From: Alphaproteobacteria bacterium | GTDB taxonomy: Bacteria > Pseudomonadota > Alphaproteobacteria > UBA7985 > JAUIBT01 | Assembly (NCBI GenBank): GCA_030428565.1 | Contig: JAUIDR010000005.1 | Coordinates: forward strand, 46,188 to 110,187 | Length of the DNA stretch: 64,000 nt | Direction of reading: 5' to 3' | In this document: piece after piece, positions 34,215 to 42,511 of the stretch | Position numbering within the stretch: position 1 is the first letter of the stretch | Layout: each line of letters starts with the position of its first letter | Notes under the pieces: model-generated | Database searches by the model: none | Told to the model about the DNA's origin: nothing | The model's input: only the letters and a program-made list of their open reading frames with translations | Program-made: the position numbers and the translations under genes

Positions 34215-35669
34215 TTAGGACCGCACATAGAGCTTGGCGGGATCGCTCTCGACGCGATAGTCCCAACTTGTGCCGTTGGTGGCCATGGCTGCATTGACCA
34301 CGCGCTTTTGCTCCAAGCGGCCCCAAACCTCGGCCTCTATGGCGTCCAGATCAAAGTTGTTATGAATGAAACTTTGCAACTGGGCCTCGATGGCCCGGCA
34401 TTCAGGCTGCCCGGCCAAGTTCTGCCATTCCCCCGGATCATCGGCCAGGTTGAAGAGCTGCGGCTTAGGTCGGTGGCAGTAGATATATTTCCAATCGCCT
34501 AATCGCACCATGAAGCTGGGCCGCATAATGCCCTCACCGTGGTATTCTGAGACGATGGGGATGTCGGGTAATCCGCGCCCTTCGAGCGCGGGAACCAGTG
34601 AACGGCCCGCCATGGGGCGCACTGCCTCGATTCCCGCCAGCTCAAGCAAGGTTGGCGGCAAATCAATCAACGAAACTGGCGTCGCGGTCTGGCCTGCGCT
34701 GGCACCTGGTCGGGCAATGAACAAAGGAATGCGCGCCGACCATTCATAAAGGCTGCGCTTTTGAATCAAGCCCTTTTCGCCCAGCATCTCGCCATGGTCA
34801 GAGGTAAATATGACGATGGTATTGTCCTGCAGTCCTTGTTCTTCCAACACCGCCAATAGCTCGCCCAGCTTGTCATCAACGTAGTGCGCTAGCGCAGCAA
34901 ATCCGCGTCGCATGGCCAGCAAATCGTCGGGGTTGCGGATGCTCTTGCGGTCCAATCCGTACCAACGAAGGAAGGCGCGATCAAAATCCGAATAGCGCTC
35001 GTCCATGTCCTCAGGGTAGTGGGGCAGCGCAAGATCGGCGTCTTTATAGAGCTGCCAATACTTGTCCGGCACGATGTAGGGGGGATGTGGATTGGTATAA
35101 GAGACGGTCAGCATGAAAGGACGCTGGGGGGCATGGCGCAAATACTCTAGGGCGCGAAAGTGGGTCTCCTCATCGTACTGCAGCTCCTTGCTCCAGCCAG
35201 GGCCAATGTTCTGTGCCTGATACTGAGGTGCGAAATCGAAGGCAGATGCATCGGGATCTTCGGGGTCAAGCAGAGGATAGGACCAGATAAAACCTGAAGG
35301 ATAGATGTCGGTATTCAAGCGCCGTTGGAAGCCGTGCAGCTGATCCGCGCCGACAAAATGCATCTTACCGCTTAGCACGGTCTCGTAGCCCGCATTGGTC
35401 AGATAGTGCGCAAAGGTCGGAATAAAGCTGTGGTAGGGGTCGCCGTTGTCATAACAGCCCGTGGTCGAGGTGTAGAGACCCGTCATGAGGCAAGATCGTG
35501 CGGGCACGCAAATGGGGCTCGGGGTATAAGCGTTGGTAAACGCAACCGAGCGCGCAGCCAACGCCGACAAGTTGCGGGTGTGCGCAAACGCATGGCCGCA
35601 GGCCTCCAGCATGAAAGGCGTCATTTGGTCTGCCATGACCAAGAGAATGTTGGGAAGCCGTTCCGACAT
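34215..35669 (-). CDS. betC: Choline-sulfatase
   Basis: 484 residues from ATG 35669. BetC hydrolyses choline-O-sulfate to choline and sulfate, feeding glycine betaine synthesis. Features: metal Asp in VMADQM, formylglycine site C54-V-P-A-R with following SCLMTG, the choline-sulfatase segments AGYETVLSGKMHFVGADQLH and TDIYPSGF, metal site TSDHGEMLGEKG, and the family C-terminal tail NGTSWDYRVES. A GTG at 35678 is possible, but AAAGG lies only one base before it and ten before the ATG. No betA/betB/betI is adjacent. It is divergent from a small secreted protein and a Liv-type importer. Confidence 0.9.
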   Translation of the reverse strand: MSERLPNILLVMADQMTPFMLEACGHAFAHTRNLSALAARSVAFTNAYTPSPICVPARSCLMTGLYTSTTGCYDNGDPYHSFIPTFAHYLTNAGYETVLSGKMHFVGADQLHGFQRRLNTDIYPSGFIWSYPLLDPEDPDASAFDFAPQYQAQNIGPGWSKELQYDEETHFRALEYLRHAPQRPFMLTVSYTNPHPPYIVPDKYWQLYKDADLALPHYPEDMDERYSDFDRAFLRWYGLDRKSIRNPDDLLAMRRGFAALAHYVDDKLGELLAVLEEQGLQDNTIVIFTSDHGEMLGEKGLIQKRSLYEWSARIPLFIARPGASAGQTATPVSLIDLPPTLLELAGIEAVRPMAGRSLVPALEGRGLPDIPIVSEYHGEGIMRPSFMVRLGDWKYIYCHRPKPQLFNLADDPGEWQNLAGQPECRAIEAQLQSFIHNNFDLDAIEAEVWGRLEQKRVVNAAMATNGTSWDYRVESDPAKLYVRS

Positions 35670-35895
35670 GGCGAACACACCTTTTAATTTTTGCGGGATT
35701 TCTCGGGCCCTTAGGCTTGGTCAGCATGCGCCTGAGGCCGAGGGAATATCAAGCGCCCACGAATGGAAAGTCAGCAAAACCCTGAATGCGCATTTAGCGA
35801 GTTATCATTACAACGTGACGTAATCGAGTTGCTACGCCTAAGGTAAACGCACATTTTTGTAATGTTGTACAATCAAAACCAAAAATGGGGCGGAA
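35670..35895. promoter_or_regulatory. Divergent intergenic region betC / secreted protein
   Basis: 226 bases, less GC-rich toward the plus-strand gene. It contains IR ATTAC/GTAAT with an eight-base spacer near 35808-35825 and the palindrome TTGTACAA near 35865-35872 flanked by TTTTG and CAAAA. These could be operators for either gene; no clean -35/-10 pair is seen. Confidence 0.35.
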
Positions 35896-36372
35896 ATGAT
35901 GAAGTTAGTGATGGGCCTGACAACAGGCTTCCTGGTTTTTGCGAGTCTAATTGGTCAAGCGCATGCGCAGAGCGAATGCGAGACGCTTAGAACAGAGAGG
36001 CGCAGGCTTGAGCGTCAAGCGGTTCGCTTGGTCGCTGATTATCCGGGCACCAGCCTGATCATGGGGCTTTGCGCGGGCGTTGGTATGCCTACCTACAATG
36101 AGAACCACGACGCAGGAGCGGCTACGATTGCATTTGGCCTATGTGCAGCCGCCGGTTGTGCATTCGCCGGATTTAACAATTGCGGAAGCGTTACAGTGGA
36201 GGTCTTCCAGCTCGGCCTAAAGAGCAATGTCATTGGCGAGCAAATCAATAAAGTATGCAAGCTTCCTTTGCGCCGAGACAAAGCGACCGAGAGGAATCAT
36301 AATCTAAGGTTGCAGTTTGCGCGCAACTGGTTGAAACTCCCGCCGGGCGGTCGGATGAAGCCTTGTACCTAG
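35896..36372 (+). CDS. Small secreted cysteine-containing protein of unknown function
   Basis: 158 residues, not recognised. Residues 1-24 are a signal peptide (VMGLTTGFLVFASLIG, cleavage near AHAQS). The mature part has six Cys, enough for disulfides, a Gly/Ala-rich hydrophobic middle (IAFGLCAAAGCAFAGF) that could be a membrane hairpin, and a basic C-terminus. Less GC-rich than its neighbours, suggesting a transferred or fast-evolving gene. ATG 35896 or 35899 could be the start; GGGGCGG lies just before. It precedes the Liv-type operon by 54 bases on the same strand and may be transcribed with it. Confidence 0.7.
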   Translation: MMKLVMGLTTGFLVFASLIGQAHAQSECETLRTERRRLERQAVRLVADYPGTSLIMGLCAGVGMPTYNENHDAGAATIAFGLCAAAGCAFAGFNNCGSVTVEVFQLGLKSNVIGEQINKVCKLPLRRDKATERNHNLRLQFARNWLKLPPGGRMKPCT

Positions 36373-36426
36373 TACGCGCTCAGCCGTGACCGATCGAACG
36401 AATTTCACGAATAACGGGAGACAACC

Positions 36427-37599
36427 ATGACACTGAAGCCATTTGCAAAGCCGCTTGCCTTATCGGCGAGCCTGGCCCTGCTGGCAAGCGCTGGCCTCGC
36501 TACAATCGCAGGCCAAGCGCAGGCAGCGGGCGTTAAAGTCGGCATGATCACGACCCTTTCCGGGGGTGGCGCGGGCCTGGGTATTGACGTGCGCGACGGC
36601 TTTATGCTGGCCATCAAGCAGTCGGGCCGCGATGATGTGGAGGTCGTGATCGAGGACGACCAACGCAAGCCGGATGTGGCCGTGCAGTTGTCTGACAAAA
36701 TGATCCAATCGGACAAGGTGGATGTGCTAACCGGTATCATCTGGTCGAACTTGGCCATGGCGGTTGTGCCGGCTGCGGTGGCGCAGGGCAAATTCTACTT
36801 ATCGCCCAACGCTGGCCCGTCGCCTCTGGCCGGTAAGGGCTGCCATGCCAACTATTTCAATGTGGCTTGGCAGAACGACAACCTGCACGAAGCGGCCGGC
36901 GGCTACGCCAGCGGTGCGGGTCACAAGAACACTTTCATTTTGGCGCCCAACTATCCGGCGGGCACGGACGCTCTGGCCGGGTTCAAGCGCATGTATGAAG
37001 GCGAGCTGGCGGGCGAAATCTATACCAAGCTGGGCCAGACCGACTATGCCAGCGAGATCGCGCAAATTCGTGCTAGCGGCGCCGATAGCGTCTTTTTCTT
37101 CCTGCCGGGCGGCATGGGAATCTCCTTCCTAAAGCAGTACGCCGATAGTGGTGTTGGTCTGCCGGTTGTTGGCCCCGCCTTCAGCTTTGACCAAGGCATT
37201 TTGCAGGCCGTCGGTGCGGCCGCACTGGGCGTTAAGAACACCTCGCAGTGGAATAAGGATTTGGACAACGCCGCCAACAAGGCTTTCGTTGACAGCTTCC
37301 AGGCCGAATATGGCCGCCTGCCGTCGCTCTATGCCAGCCAGGGCTTTGATACCGCCAATCTGCTGTTGAGCGCTTTGGATAAGGCCGAGGTCTCTGACGC
37401 CGATGCTTTCCGCGCGGCGCTGGAAGCAGCCGATTTCGCCAGCACCCGCGGTGATTTTGCCTTCGCCAGCAACCACCACCCGATCCAGGATATCTACGTT
37501 CGTGAAGTCATCAAAGAAGGCGACGTCTTTACCAACAAGATCATTGGTGTTGCGCTGGAAGATCGCTCCAACGCCTATGTAGACGACTGCTCGCTCTAA
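36427..37599 (+). CDS. ABC transporter substrate-binding protein (Liv/aromatic type)
   Basis: 390 residues. Signal peptide 1-~34 (LALSASLALLASAGLATIAG, cleavage near QAQAAG). The mature protein is a type I periplasmic binding fold of the Leu/Ile/Val-type family (VKVGMITTLSGGGAGLG, QVVIEDDQ-like VEVVIEDDQRKP, GIIWSNLAMAV). This family also binds aromatic acids and other carboxylates, so ligand is open; proximity to betC does not prove a link. GGGAG precedes ATG 36427. It heads the operon with permeases and ATPases and is separated from them by a hairpin that may lower downstream expression. Confidence 0.92.
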   Translation: MTLKPFAKPLALSASLALLASAGLATIAGQAQAAGVKVGMITTLSGGGAGLGIDVRDGFMLAIKQSGRDDVEVVIEDDQRKPDVAVQLSDKMIQSDKVDVLTGIIWSNLAMAVVPAAVAQGKFYLSPNAGPSPLAGKGCHANYFNVAWQNDNLHEAAGGYASGAGHKNTFILAPNYPAGTDALAGFKRMYEGELAGEIYTKLGQTDYASEIAQIRASGADSVFFFLPGGMGISFLKQYADSGVGLPVVGPAFSFDQGILQAVGAAALGVKNTSQWNKDLDNAANKAFVDSFQAEYGRLPSLYASQGFDTANLLLSALDKAEVSDADAFRAALEAADFASTRGDFAFASNHHPIQDIYVREVIKEGDVFTNKIIGVALEDRSNAYVDDCSL

Positions 37600-37610
37600 G
37601 CCAGCCGTTA

Positions 37611-37660
37611 AGATCAGACGAGCCTGCCCCCGCGCGGGGTGGGCTCCATGATCTGATTTT
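37611..37660 (+). terminator. Attenuator-like hairpin after the binding-protein gene
   Basis: Nested stems AGATCA/TGATCT, GAGCC/GGCTC and CCCC/GGGG (37611-37654) followed by TTTT within GATTTTC. Such partial terminators after an SBP gene typically give more binding protein than permease. Confidence 0.7.
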
Positions 37661-37751
37661 CAGTCTGCTTTTTGGTCCGTCGAAAGTTCCCGCTAACCCT
37701 TTCGTTTGTTGGGCTGGCCGCAAAGGCCAGGCCCAAAGCTGCGCTTGATCT

Positions 37752-38669
37752 ATGTCTTTCATTCTCTTTATCGAGCAGCTGCTCAACGGCCTGCAATTTG
37801 GCGTCATGTTGTTTTTGATGGCCGCGGGCCTGACCTTGGTGTTTGGGGTCATGGGCCTCATAAATTTGGCGCACGGCTCGCTCTATATGGTCGGGGCCTT
37901 TGCGGCAGCGGCCACGGCGACCGCAACGGGCTCCTTTTTGCTCGCGCTCATTGCGAGCCTGGTGTTTGCTGCCTTCGCGGGCGTGCTGATCGAGGTCTTG
38001 GTCATCCGCCGTCTGTACGCGCGCGACCACTTGGACCAGGTGCTGGCCACCTTTGCGCTGATCTTGATTTTTTCGGAAGGCACGCGCTGGCTGTTTGGCT
38101 CCTTCCCGCTGTTTTTGGACAAGCCAGACTGGCTGTCGGGCACGGTCAATCTGCCTTTTGGCATCATTTATTCGCGCTACCGCTTGGCGATGATCTTGGC
38201 GGGTCTGGCGGTGGCCGCGGGCCTGTTCTGGATGATCGCGCGCACCCGGATTGGCATTCGCATTCGGGCCGGTGAAAACGATCGTGAGATGATCGCGGCC
38301 CTGGGCGTTAATATCAGCCTGCTGCATACCTTCGTATTCGCGCTTGGCGCGGCGCTGGCGGGCTTTGCTGGGGCTCTGATTGGGGCCATTCAGTCGGTGC
38401 AAGTCGGCATGGGCGAGCCCGTACTGATCCTAGCTTTTGTCGTTATTGTCATTGGCGGTATCGGCTCGATCAAAGGTGCTTTTATCGGCGCCCTGTTGGT
38501 GGGGCTGACCGATACGCTGGGCCGCTTCTTGCTGCCTTGGTTGTTTCAGTTCGTCATGTCACCGTCGTCTGCCAACGCGGTGGGAGCGTCTTTGTCGTCC
38601 ATGTCGATTTATCTCTTGATGGCCGGGGTGCTGCTGTTTCGCCCCAAGGGCCTGTTCGGGAGCCAATAG
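37752..38669 (+). CDS. livH: Branched-chain amino acid-type ABC permease (LivH family)
   Basis: 305 residues, about eight hydrophobic helices. N-terminus FIEQLLNGLQFGVMLFLMAAG and LVFGVMGLINLAHGSLYMVG are LivH signatures; the cytoplasmic loop RIGIRIRAGENDREMIAALG that contacts the ATPase is present. Start ATG 37752 has a weak ribosome site. The stop is adjacent to the LivM start at 38670. Symbol by family only. Confidence 0.92.
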   Translation: MSFILFIEQLLNGLQFGVMLFLMAAGLTLVFGVMGLINLAHGSLYMVGAFAAAATATATGSFLLALIASLVFAAFAGVLIEVLVIRRLYARDHLDQVLATFALILIFSEGTRWLFGSFPLFLDKPDWLSGTVNLPFGIIYSRYRLAMILAGLAVAAGLFWMIARTRIGIRIRAGENDREMIAALGVNISLLHTFVFALGAALAGFAGALIGAIQSVQVGMGEPVLILAFVVIVIGGIGSIKGAFIGALLVGLTDTLGRFLLPWLFQFVMSPSSANAVGASLSSMSIYLLMAGVLLFRPKGLFGSQ

Positions 38670-39653
38670 ATGTCCAAAGAGACCCTGTTGAATGCCGCTT
38701 TGCTGGCGCTGTTGGCTTTGTTCCCGCTGGGCGCTTGGTTGGCGGACGAGCCCTTCCTTATCACCTTGACCACCAGAGCGGTCATCTTTGCCATTGCTGG
38801 TGTTGGTCTGAATTTTGCGCTGGGCTTGGGCGGTCTGGTCAGCCTGGGACACGCGGCTTTCTTTGGCCTGGGTGGTTACGTTATGGGCGTGCTGGCCTAT
38901 CACGCCCAGACCTATACCAGCCTTTTGTCCTGGCCCATCGAGCTTTCCGGCACCACCGCCATGCCGATCATCTGGTTGTTCGCTGTGGCGCTGTCGGCTT
39001 TGCTGGCGCTAGGGATCGGGGCGCTGAGCCTGCGCACCTCGGGCGTCTATTTCATTATGATCACCTTGGCATTTGCCCAGATGCTGTATTACTTCACCAT
39101 CTCCTGGCCCGCTTATGGCGGCGAGGATGGCCTGTCGATCTATGTACGCAACAAGTTCATCGGCCTTAATACCATGGACCCGATCCAGTTTTATCTGATC
39201 TGCTATGGCCTGATGTTGCTGGTCTTGGCCTTGGTCTGGACCTTCTCGCGCTCGGCCTTTGGTCTGGCGCTGGGCGCGGCGCGGCAAAACGAGGAGCGGG
39301 TCTTAGCCTTGGGGCAACGTCCCTACCGTCTCTATCTGACCGCCTTTGCCATTTCGGGCGCGATTACGGGGCTTGCCGGGGCCCTGTTCGCCGATCTCAA
39401 TCGTTTTGTCAGCCCGACCATGTTCTCTTGGCAGACCTCGGGCGAGATCATGATCTTCGTCATCCTAGGGGGCGTGGGGCGCGTCTTTGGCCCGGTCGCG
39501 GGGGCGGCGCTGTTCATCTTGCTGGAGTACAGCCTGGGTGGGCTCAGTGATTATTGGCACGTCTATTTGGGAGCCATCTTGCTAGGGGTGGTGCTGTTTG
39601 CTCGGGGCGGTATCTATGGCCTGTTGACTGGCCGCGAGGTGGCGCATGACTGA
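38670..39653 (+). CDS. livM: Branched-chain amino acid-type ABC permease (LivM family)
   Basis: 327 residues, about nine to ten helices. IAGVGLNFALGLGGLVSLGH and ALGIGALSLRTSGVYFIMITLAFAQ (parts) are LivM signatures; FGLALGAARQNEERVLALG is the coupling loop. Starts one base after livH and overlaps the LivG gene by eight bases, so tightly coupled. Confidence 0.93.
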   Translation: MSKETLLNAALLALLALFPLGAWLADEPFLITLTTRAVIFAIAGVGLNFALGLGGLVSLGHAAFFGLGGYVMGVLAYHAQTYTSLLSWPIELSGTTAMPIIWLFAVALSALLALGIGALSLRTSGVYFIMITLAFAQMLYYFTISWPAYGGEDGLSIYVRNKFIGLNTMDPIQFYLICYGLMLLVLALVWTFSRSAFGLALGAARQNEERVLALGQRPYRLYLTAFAISGAITGLAGALFADLNRFVSPTMFSWQTSGEIMIFVILGGVGRVFGPVAGAALFILLEYSLGGLSDYWHVYLGAILLGVVLFARGGIYGLLTGREVAHD

Positions 39654-40401
39654 GCCCATATTGAATATTCACGGGCTGACCAAGAGCTTCGGCGCGCTGC
39701 AAGTCAGCCGGGCAATTGACCTGGAGCTGAGGCCCGGCGAGATCCACGCTCTGATTGGACCCAACGGCGCGGGCAAGACGACACTGGTCAAGCAGATCGC
39801 GGGCGCTCTGCGTCCCGATGCGGGCAGCGTCTGGTTTGACGGGCAAGAGGTGACGGCTTTGGATACGCCGTCGCGCGCGCGCTTGGGTATGGGGCGCACC
39901 TTTCAGATTTCATCCTTGTCCATGGATTACACCGTGCTGCAAAACGCGGTGCTGGGCGCGCTCTGCCATCGCGGCGATGTATTTCGCTTCTTTCGACCGG
40001 TCATGAAGGATCGCGCCCTGCTCGAGGCTGCCCGGCGCGCGCTGGATGAAGTGGGACTGCTAGATTTTGCAGCACAGCGCACCTCTGAACTGTCGCACGG
40101 CCAGCGCCGTCAGCTGGAAGTGGCCGTCGCCCTGACGCTGGAGCCCAAAGCCTTCTTGATGGATGAGCCCATGGCCGGGCTGGGTATCGAAGGCTCGCAG
40201 CATATGATGGGCTTTTTAGACGGGCTGCGCCAGCGTGCGCCGATCTTGTTGGTTGAACACGATATGGACGCCGTTTTTAGCCTGGCTGATCGTATCAGCG
40301 TCTTGGTTCTTGGCGAGGTCATCGCGAGCGGCAGCGTTGAGGAAATACGGGGTAACCCCTTGGTGCGCAGCGCCTATTTGGGTGAGGACGAAGCGGCATG
40401 A
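39646..40401 (+). CDS. livG: ABC transporter ATP-binding protein (LivG family)
   Basis: 251 residues. Walker A GPNGAGKTT, signature ELSHGQRRQLEVAVAL, Walker B KAFLMDEPMAGLG with the LivG-type ending, and switch His in VEHDMDAVFSLADR. Powers uptake with LivF. Overlaps livM at its start and livF (ATGA-type) at its end. Confidence 0.94.
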   Translation: MTEPILNIHGLTKSFGALQVSRAIDLELRPGEIHALIGPNGAGKTTLVKQIAGALRPDAGSVWFDGQEVTALDTPSRARLGMGRTFQISSLSMDYTVLQNAVLGALCHRGDVFRFFRPVMKDRALLEAARRALDEVGLLDFAAQRTSELSHGQRRQLEVAVALTLEPKAFLMDEPMAGLGIEGSQHMMGFLDGLRQRAPILLVEHDMDAVFSLADRISVLVLGEVIASGSVEEIRGNPLVRSAYLGEDEAA

Positions 40402-41087
40402 GCTTGCTGGAACTGACCCATGTCACCGCTTTTTATGGGGCGAGCCAAGCCCTGTTCGATGTCAATTTGAGCATAGAAGATGGCCAGGTGCTGGCGCTGA
40501 TGGGCCGCAACGGCATGGGCAAATCTACCACGGTCAAGGTGATCTGCCGCTTGCTCAAGGAGCGCAGCGGACAGGTGGCTTTTGCGGGCCAGGATCTTGG
40601 CGGCCTGCCGTCTCACCGTGCGGCCCAGCTTGGTATTGGCCTGGTGCCCGAGGGGCGGCGCTGCTTTACCAATCTGACGGTCGGCGAAAATCTGGCGGCG
40701 GCGGCGCGGCCTGGACCCTGGGATTTTGCCGCTGTTGCTGAGCTGTTTCCGGCTCTGGGTGAGCGCAAAGACCAGCTCTCGGCCTTGCTATCGGGCGGCG
40801 AGCAGCAGATGCTGGCCATTGCACGGGCGCTGATGACCAATCCGCGCTTGCTGGTCTTGGATGAAGCGACCGAGGGGCTGGCGCCCGTGGTGCGTCAGAT
40901 AATTTGGGCGGCCCTGGCTCGACTTAAGGCCGAGACAGGCCTTGCCATTCTGGTCATCGACAAATCGATCAAGGAGCTGGCCAGCGTCGCTGATCGCGCT
41001 GTGATTTTGGAGAAGGGCAGCAGTGTCTGGCAAGGCGCCTTCGACCAGCTGAACGCCGAGGTCAGCGACCGCTATCTTGGCGTCTAG
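40398..41087 (+). CDS. livF: ABC transporter ATP-binding protein (LivF family)
   Basis: 229 residues. Walker A GRNGMGKST, GLVPEGRRCFTNLTV (LivF hallmark), signature LSGGEQQMLAIARAL, Walker B LLVLDEATEGLAP. The switch segment reads VIDKSIKELASVADR with Lys in place of the usual His-type position (commonly VEQN/DK in LivF). Its TAG stop (41085-41087) is the TAG of the dispersed element starting at 41084. Confidence 0.94.
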   Translation: MSLLELTHVTAFYGASQALFDVNLSIEDGQVLALMGRNGMGKSTTVKVICRLLKERSGQVAFAGQDLGGLPSHRAAQLGIGLVPEGRRCFTNLTVGENLAAAARPGPWDFAAVAELFPALGERKDQLSALLSGGEQQMLAIARALMTNPRLLVLDEATEGLAPVVRQIIWAALARLKAETGLAILVIDKSIKELASVADRAVILEKGSSVWQGAFDQLNAEVSDRYLGV

Positions 41088-41190
41088 ATCGCCGGCGCTG
41101 GTGTAACAGCCGCCCGTCCGCTCTAGCTGACTGGATTCTAACGCAAGTCCCTGCTCATTTGTGTTGCCACTCATTCGCGGCTTGCGCCAT
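41084..41190 (+). repeat. Dispersed stop-codon element, copy A
   Basis: About 105 bp beginning CTAGATCG at the livF stop. It has terminal-type IR CTAGA.CG / CGCTCTAG (41084-~41125) and then a conserved tail with AACGCAAGTCC (41140-41150), GTGTTGCC and CGCGGCTTGCGC. The same series of blocks occurs in copy B after hemF. Confidence 0.8.
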
Positions 41191-41192
41191 TG

Positions 41193-41270
41193 CGCCTGCT
41201 TGTGCCAGTGCGCCTGCTTGTGCCAGTGCGCCTGCTTGTGCCAGTGCGCTTGCTTGTGCCAGGGCGCCTG
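41193..41270. repeat. 18-bp tandem repeat downstream of livF
   Basis: Units at 41193, 41211, 41229 and 41247 (GCCTGCTTGTGCCAGTGC), then a partial unit. Read on the minus strand it would encode GALAQA repeats, but I see no gene for it. Confidence 0.85.
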
Positions 41271-41304
41271 CTTGCTGCAGGAGGCCAGCTGCCCAACAGT
41301 TAGC

Positions 41305-41366
41305 GCCTCCAAAATCCGTGTTCCCCAAACCAGCGGCCCCCAAAATCAGGGCCCCCAAAATCAGTG
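41305..41366 (-). repeat. 15-bp degenerate repeat after the ABC-2 permease stop
   Basis: Four units of about 15 bp (CCCCCAAAATCAG core on the plus strand) lie directly downstream of the minus-strand stop at 41375. Confidence 0.65.
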
Positions 41367-41374
41367 ACTCGGCA

Positions 41375-42511
41375 TCAATCCAGCGTCTGGCGATAGCGCT
41401 TGAGCGCTGCCACTACAATCACCGCCATAATCAGTACGATAGCACCCATGTCGATGGCCACGTCGGGCAAGGCCGCCCCCTTCAGCATGACCTTGCGCAC
41501 CAGGCGCAAGAAATGGGTCGCGGGAATAGCGCTGCCGATGGTCTGCGCCCAACCCGGCATAGCGGCGAAGGGAAACATGAAGCCGGATAGCAAAATGGTC
41601 GGCAGCAGCAAAAAGAACGATACCTGCATGGCCTGCATTTGGCTCTTGGCGAAGGTGGAGATCAAAAAACCCAATGCCAAGTTGACGACGATGTAAAGGT
41701 TGAAGCCGATAAAGAAGGCCAGAGGGCTGCCCAAGAACGGCACATCAAACAGGGCGTGCGATGCCAGCAAAAACACCGCCGTTTGCACATAGCCGACCAG
41801 GACATAAGGAATAATCTTGCCCAGCATGACTTCAGCTGGACGCACCGGGGTCGAAATAAGCGCCTCCATGGTCCCGCGCTCACGTTCACGCACGATGGCG
41901 ACCGAGGTAATCAGCACCATGGTCATGGACAAAATCACACCCAGCAAGCCTGGTACCACGTTGAGCGCGGTTAGGCCTTCGGGGTTGAATTGACGGTGAA
42001 CGATGACCTCAAAGGGCGGCGGGCTTGGCTTGGCACTGGCCAAGGGGCCGCTGGCCAGCGAGGCCACGGCCTGCTGAACGATTTGGCCAATCGCTGCGCT
42101 GGCTCCGCCGGCGGCGGCCGGGTCTGAAGCGTCGGCCGACAATAAGATTTGCGGACGCTGGCCGCGCAACAAATCCCGCTGGAAGTGGGGCGGTATAACC
42201 AGAACGAAATTGGCCCGCCCATCCTTAAGCGCTTGATCGCCCGCCTCAGGGCTGGTGACTTGCCCCTCAAAATCAAAGTAGCTGGAGGTCTTCATGCCAT
42301 AGATAATGGCGCGCGACAGCGGGCTGTTGTCGGCCATCTCAACGTAGGTCGGCAGATGGCGCGGATCGGAGTTAATGGCATAGCCAAAGATCAAAAGCTG
42401 CATGATCGGCACGCCAATCATCATGGCAAAGGTCACGCGATCTCGGCGCATTTGAATGAATTCTTTGACCAGAACCGCCAGGAAACGGGGCAAGGAAAAG
42501 CGCAGCATCAA
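41375..42511 (-). CDS. ABC-2 type exporter permease
   Basis: 378 residues, related to YhhJ/YbhS/YbhR permeases. The N-terminal helix (RFLAVLVKEFIQMRRDRVTF) is followed by a ~150-residue periplasmic domain, then five helices including VVPGLLGVILSMTMVLITSV, the REREKGT-like RERERGTMEALISTPV loop, and LLPTILLSGFMFPFAAMP. Exports drugs or other small molecules with the ATPase and HlyD partner. Its start overlaps the ATPase stop by four bases. A single permease gene is present where YbhFSR has two, so it probably forms a homodimer. Confidence 0.92.
   Translation of the reverse strand: MMLRFSLPRFLAVLVKEFIQMRRDRVTFAMMIGVPIMQLLIFGYAINSDPRHLPTYVEMADNSPLSRAIIYGMKTSSYFDFEGQVTSPEAGDQALKDGRANFVLVIPPHFQRDLLRGQRPQILLSADASDPAAAGGASAAIGQIVQQAVASLASGPLASAKPSPPPFEVIVHRQFNPEGLTALNVVPGLLGVILSMTMVLITSVAIVRERERGTMEALISTPVRPAEVMLGKIIPYVLVGYVQTAVFLLASHALFDVPFLGSPLAFFIGFNLYIVVNLALGFLISTFAKSQMQAMQVSFFLLLPTILLSGFMFPFAAMPGWAQTIGSAIPATHFLRLVRKVMLKGAALPDVAIDMGAIVLIMAVIVVAALKRYRQTLD

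Noticed and set aside
41193..41270. Repeat array considered as CRISPR
   Set aside because: Units are directly adjacent without spacers; no cas genes in the window.
41155..41358. Minus-strand frame encoding GALAQA repeats
   Set aside because: It is entirely the 18-bp and 15-bp noncoding arrays; no start signal or conserved part.
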